Assembly: GCA_947175845.1 (NCBI GenBank)
Contig: CAMWOK010000036.1
Span: 1 to 15,341, forward strand
Length of the DNA: 15,341 nucleotides
From: an uncultured Lachnospiraceae bacterium
GTDB taxonomy: Bacteria > Bacillota > Clostridia > Lachnospirales > Lachnospiraceae
Reading direction: 5' to 3'
The notes beneath the pieces were generated by a model, which was not told where the DNA came from, searched no databases, and saw only the letters and a program-made list of their open reading frames with translations. The translations under genes were made by a program, and so were the position numbers. Positions 12,504 to 15,341 of the stretch are shown one piece after another. Numbering within the stretch: position 1 is the first letter of the stretch; each line of letters begins with the position of its first letter.

Positions 12504-13499
12504 TCATGAAAAGAACTTATCTAACAGCTTTTCCCTGTTTTTCTCCTGGCCAATCAGGCTCTCAAGCTTGTCGTAGTTGCGGTTTGGCATCCAGGACTTT
12601 CTCGAATTGTAATAGAAATTGATAATCTTCCAGAATTTTTCAGGGTATTCAAGCCGCAGGCACAGGCTGCGCCACTCGATCGGCGGAAATACCCTGCGGT
12701 TCTGGTACGCGTCGAGCATACTCTGCGCCATGTCCACCGACCAGTCGCACTTTTCAGATATTTTGCGAAACAGCAGATAAAAGTCCCGCGCGCCGCAGTC
12801 GTGCGCGAAATGTTCCAGATTGATAATCCCTGTATATGCCCCGCTGCCGCCCTTTCCAAACACCACATTGTGGTACTGATAATCGCCGTGGCAGTAGAGC
12901 CCGTTGCTGTTTACATACGCCTCATACTCCGCCTGCGACTCCTGCTTTGCGCGCTTTGTCACATCCACCGCCCGGTCCAGAAAGTAGTCGTACTCCCGCA
13001 GCAGCGCCCGCTCAAAATCCGTCTTGTTGTGCAGCTTTTTGAGATAATTTTTCACCCGCTTGCACTCCATGGTATGCTTTTCCATCTCGTCCGCATAGAA
13101 AAACACAGGCATAGGGCAGACATTTTCGGATGCGGGCAGCATGAATTTCAGATGAAGCTTCGCCATCGCGCCGCACGCCCTTACGATGTCCTCCTCATTC
13201 TTGTAACTGCACTCCTTTCCATCGACGTACTCCTCCAATATGTAGATGCTGTTGTCGATCCCCTGGTTTGCGGCGTACAGCCCGCCCTCCCGGTTGCGAA
13301 TCAGCATATCGGTCCGCAGGCTGTCGTTGAGCCTGTTCTGCAGCTGGTACAGCAGTTCGAGCTTCTCCGTCCTTCCCCGGTATTCCTTGAGCACACGCAT
13401 ACCCTGCTGCGTGTCGCAGATTATCGTTCCACGCCCCTTGAAGGTGCGGTTAATCGCCATATCATATTGTTCGAGCACACTCACTGCCTTGTCGTTCAC
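12504..13499 (-). CDS. cotS: CotS-family spore coat protein (kinase-like fold)
   Basis: A 331-residue aminoglycoside-phosphotransferase-fold protein of the CotS/YtaA spore coat family, expected in the coat made by the mother cell. The start is GTG at 13499, behind GGAGGGGG. N-lobe features include KEYRGRTEKL and the hinge-like YILEEYVDGKE (86-96). The catalytic loop is CHGDYQYHNVVF with His204, Asp206 and Asn211. Where kinases of this fold usually carry a metal-binding Asp, this protein has GIINLEHF with Asn227, so its activity may be lost or altered. It lies between cca and the amidase gene. The ribosome binding site is in a hairpin-forming repeat. Family assignment is good; the exact orthologue is not certain. 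Confidence 0.85.
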   Translation of the reverse strand: MNDKAVSVLEQYDMAINRTFKGRGTIICDTQQGMRVLKEYRGRTEKLELLYQLQNRLNDSLRTDMLIRNREGGLYAANQGIDNSIYILEEYVDGKECSYKNEEDIVRACGAMAKLHLKFMLPASENVCPMPVFFYADEMEKHTMECKRVKNYLKKLHNKTDFERALLREYDYFLDRAVDVTKRAKQESQAEYEAYVNSNGLYCHGDYQYHNVVFGKGGSGAYTGIINLEHFAHDCGARDFYLLFRKISEKCDWSVDMAQSMLDAYQNRRVFPPIEWRSLCLRLEYPEKFWKIINFYYNSRKSWMPNRNYDKLESLIGQEKNREKLLDKFFS

Positions 13500-13503
13500 A
13501 CCA

Positions 13504-13555
13504 ATTCCCCCTCCACACAGATAAATGATTCATTCTTTCCTCTATCAGAGGGAAT
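13504..13555 (-). promoter_or_regulatory. Hairpin that can hide the cotS ribosome binding site
   Basis: On the minus strand ATTCCCTCT (near 13555) can pair with the GGAGGGGGAAT just before the cotS GTG, with inner GATA/TATC pairing. The purine-rich ribosome binding site would then be in the stem. This could limit translation unless the RNA is opened, or could simply be a duplicated terminator hairpin. Confidence 0.4.
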
Positions 13556-13660
13556 CTCCCCTCCACACAGATACTGACTGCGCCATCCTGGCGGCACGGA
13601 AAAAATCCCCCTGCACACGGATAGCGATTTATTCTATCCTATGTGGCAGGGGGACTGTTT
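13511..13660. repeat. Three tandem hairpin-forming repeats at an exact 50-bp period
   Basis: CTCCACACAGATA begins at 13511 and again at 13561, and the variant CTGCACACGGATA begins at 13611. The spacing is exactly 50 bp. Units 1 and 3 also share a GATT-ATTCT-TCCT-like middle and a GGGA end and can fold into long hairpins; unit 2 is more diverged and has its own CGCCA/TGGCG stem. The stretch fills the 171-bp cca-cotS gap. Unit 3 serves as the cca terminator. Unit 1 pairs with the cotS ribosome binding region. Confidence 0.7.
13600..13654 (-). terminator. Rho-independent terminator of cca
   Basis: On the minus strand TCCCCCTGCCACA pairs with TGTGCAGGGGGA (one bulge), inner GGATAG pairs with CTATCC, the loop is about 9 nt, and TTTTTT (13605-13600) follows. 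It begins 16 nt after the cca stop. Confidence 0.85.
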
Positions 13661-13670
13661 ATTCCGATTT

Positions 13671-15002
13671 CTACAACAGGGTTTTCGCTTTTTCCATCAA
13701 AAATGCGCGCGTGTTGTGTTCCGGGTTCTGCAAAACTTCGTCGAGCAGCTGGTTCAATATTGCGCCGATCCGCTTCCCTGTGGGAACGCCGAGCGCAATC
13801 AGGTCATTTCCGGTGACTGCGAGCGTCCTCAGGGAGATGCACTCTTTTTTCTGCATAATCTCCGCGTAAAGCGCCTCGATCGCGTCAATGTGCGCGAGCT
13901 TCTGCGCCCGCTCATAGCTGCTCTGCGCAAGCGTGTCCGCGCGGCGGATCGCAAGAACCTGCGCAAAGTACTCCGCGCCGATCCGGTTGACGGCGCGCCG
14001 CACAGAACGCGCATTCGTATCCGGCTTGCAGTCGTGATAGCGGATGTACTTCTGCACCTTCGCCATAGTGTCATTGTCAAATTTCAGCCGCTTTAAAATG
14101 TCGGCCGCCATGCGCTCGCTCTCCTCGACATGCCCGTGAAAATGGTCTGTGCCCGCCTCGTCCGTCGTCCTGACAGCCGGCTTGCCGATATCGTGCAGCA
14201 GCGCGGCGATGCGCAGGCTCTTGTCGGCGCGGACGTGCAGCATGGTCTGCATCAGATGTTCCCCCACCGTGTACTGATGGTGCGGGTTGTGCTGCGGCGT
14301 GGCAAACGCGGCGTCCAGCTCGGGGAGAATGACGCGCGTGATGCCAAGCGCATACGCATCGCGCATGTAATCCGGATTGTCCGACACCAGAAGTTTCACC
14401 AGCTCCGCCTGTATGCGCTCCGCGCTGATGTGCTCCAGATTTGGCGCGAGCACCGCGGCCGCTTCGCGCGTCTCCTGCGCGATGGAAAATCCAAGCTGCG
14501 CGGAGAAGCGGACCGCGCGCAGGATCCGCAGCGCATCCTCTCCAAACCGCTCTGACGCCTCCCCCACGCACCGGATGACGCCCTGTTCCAGATCCGCCAT
14601 GCCGTCAAAGGCATCCACGATACCGCTCCTGTCATTGTATGCAAACGCGTTGATCGTGAAATCCCTGCGCTTTAAATCCTCCGTCAGGTTCGCCGTGAAC
14701 ACAACCTCCTTTGGGTGGCGGCTGTCCTCGTACTCCCCGTCAATCCGGTAGGTAGTCACCTCAAACCCCTCGCGGCCGAGCATGACAGTGACCGTTCCGT
14801 GCTGGATGCCGGTGTCAATCGTGTGTCCAAAGACGGCCTTGACCTGCTGCGGTTTCGCCGAGGTAGTCACATCCCAGTCATTTGGCACGCGCCCCAGCAG
14901 GGAATCCCGCACGCAGCCGCCGACCGCGTACGCCTCAAAGCCCGCGGCCTCCAACTGCGCTATTATATATTGAACCTTCTCAGGCAACTGTATCTGTGTC
15001 AT
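13671..15002 (-). CDS. cca: CCA tRNA nucleotidyltransferase with HD domain
   Basis: Class II nucleotidyltransferase that adds or repairs the 3' CCA end of tRNAs. The ATG at 15002 follows AAGGGGGAG with 8-nt spacing and gives 443 residues; an upstream ATG at 15056 overlaps the previous gene and lacks a good ribosome binding site. The polymerase head has GGCVRD (28-33) and the metal pair Asp42-x-Asp44 (NDWDVTT). DLKRRDFTINAF (109-120) and the neck ILRAVRFSAQLGF (160-172) follow. Next comes an HD domain with LLHDIGKP (His270-Asp271) and HFHGHVEES. A poly(A) polymerase is the main alternative, but Firmicutes of this type normally carry CCA enzymes. It ends at a strong terminator. Confidence 0.92.
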   Translation of the reverse strand: MTQIQLPEKVQYIIAQLEAAGFEAYAVGGCVRDSLLGRVPNDWDVTTSAKPQQVKAVFGHTIDTGIQHGTVTVMLGREGFEVTTYRIDGEYEDSRHPKEVVFTANLTEDLKRRDFTINAFAYNDRSGIVDAFDGMADLEQGVIRCVGEASERFGEDALRILRAVRFSAQLGFSIAQETREAAAVLAPNLEHISAERIQAELVKLLVSDNPDYMRDAYALGITRVILPELDAAFATPQHNPHHQYTVGEHLMQTMLHVRADKSLRIAALLHDIGKPAVRTTDEAGTDHFHGHVEESERMAADILKRLKFDNDTMAKVQKYIRYHDCKPDTNARSVRRAVNRIGAEYFAQVLAIRRADTLAQSSYERAQKLAHIDAIEALYAEIMQKKECISLRTLAVTGNDLIALGVPTGKRIGAILNQLLDEVLQNPEHNTRAFLMEKAKTLL

Positions 15003-15052
15003 GGCGCCTCTCCCCCTTCTCTCTCTCAGACTGTGCCAAAACAGCCCGCATT

Positions 15053-15341
15053 TCACCCTATCAGCACATTCTTCCCCTCAAATGCAAATCCGTACTTCCT
15101 TATCCGCCCTGACGCAATCCCCCTGGCTTCGAGCGCGGCGGCATACTTCCTGTCCTCTATCTGCAAAAGTGCAGATTTTACAGTCTCATCCAGGTCCTTT
15201 TCTCTTTTTGGACGGCGAACTTTAAACTCCATGATAATCGCGTCATCCCCCGCTGCCTTTGGCTCGAGCATGACGTCGTAGCGGCCAAAGCCGCTCTCGC
15301 GGTTTGAGGTAATCGTGTATCGGTCAGCCAGCTCCACCATC
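15053..15341 (-). CDS. PD-(D/E)XK nuclease-type protein, C-terminal fragment (DUF1703-like)
   Basis: The frame enters from the right edge and stops at 15053; about 95 residues are seen. The order GFGRYDVMLEP, then IIMEFKV, then ALLQIEDRKY gives Asp22, Glu38-x-Lys40 and Gln60 of the visible part. This is the PD-(D/E)XK core typical of the C-terminal domain of AAA-ATPase-like/DUF1703 proteins common in gut anaerobes. The end RKYGFAFEGKNVLI is also typical of this family. The N-terminal ATPase-like part would be outside the window. The role of these proteins is unclear. It ends 50 nt before the cca start. Confidence 0.85.
   Translation of the reverse strand, partial: MVELADRYTITSNRESGFGRYDVMLEPKAAGDDAIIMEFKVRRPKREKDLDETVKSALLQIEDRKYAAALEARGIASGRIRKYGFAFEGKNVLIG

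Noticed and set aside
13511..13660. The 50-bp repeats as a small CRISPR array.
   Set aside because: Only three units, the shared core is about 13 bp, the units themselves form gene-end hairpins, and no cas genes are in the window.

Overview
The window reads as a chromosomal segment of a motile, spore-forming Firmicute, most likely a Lachnospiraceae-type Clostridia. The evidence is the sporulation gene order hup-rqcP-yabP-yabQ-divIC // spoIIE-like-tilS-hpt-ftsH, two spore coat genes, a Gram-positive lipoprotein, strong AGGAGG ribosome binding sites, and a flagellin next to csrA. I cannot name the genus. Every gene lies on the minus strand except one tyrosine recombinase.

Most striking region (1-2171): a partial flagellin and csrA (minus strand) lie next to a 942-bp segment bounded by 28-bp inverted repeats (1134-1161 and 2048-2075, 27 of 28 bases identical). 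Each repeat is an 11-6-11 dyad with the same asymmetric 6-base core, in opposite orientations. The segment holds a 201-residue, catalytic-domain-only tyrosine recombinase of FimB/FimE size, a rho-independent terminator behind it, and a textbook sigma-D/sigma-28 flagellar promoter (TAAA-N16-GCCGATAT, 2002-2029) pointing outward across the right repeat. In the orientation given, that promoter fires into a terminator at 2138-2171. After inversion it would lie about 95 nt upstream of the csrA start and drive csrA-flagellin. I interpret this as a self-contained flagellar phase-variation switch, shown here in the OFF state. The flagellin leader carries a GGA-hexaloop hairpin 18 nt from a second GGA in the Shine-Dalgarno, a layout expected for dual-site CsrA repression. 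The csrA leader also has CsrA-like sites.

2177-6653: a ferritin-like spore coat protein, then ftsH (TTG start), hpt and tilS. 6663-7993: a short SpoIIE-type phosphatase without the usual membrane domain. It is preceded by a TTGACA-N21-TATACT promoter with a Spo0A-box-like sequence, the odd spacing known from Bacillus spoIIE/spoIIG promoters. 8040-10019: a sporulation/division operon (hup, rqcP, yabP, yabQ, divIC) with a strong hup promoter and a terminator. yabQ and divIC overlap by 83 nt.

10080-12498: a PEGA-repeat lipoprotein and a YafV/Nit2-type amidase behind a sigma-A-like promoter. 12504-13654: a CotS-family coat protein (GTG start) preceded by three hairpin-forming repeats at an exact 50-bp period. 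One of them pairs with the cotS ribosome binding site and one forms the cca terminator. 13671-15341: cca, then the C-terminal end of a PD-(D/E)XK (DUF1703-type) protein that runs off the window.
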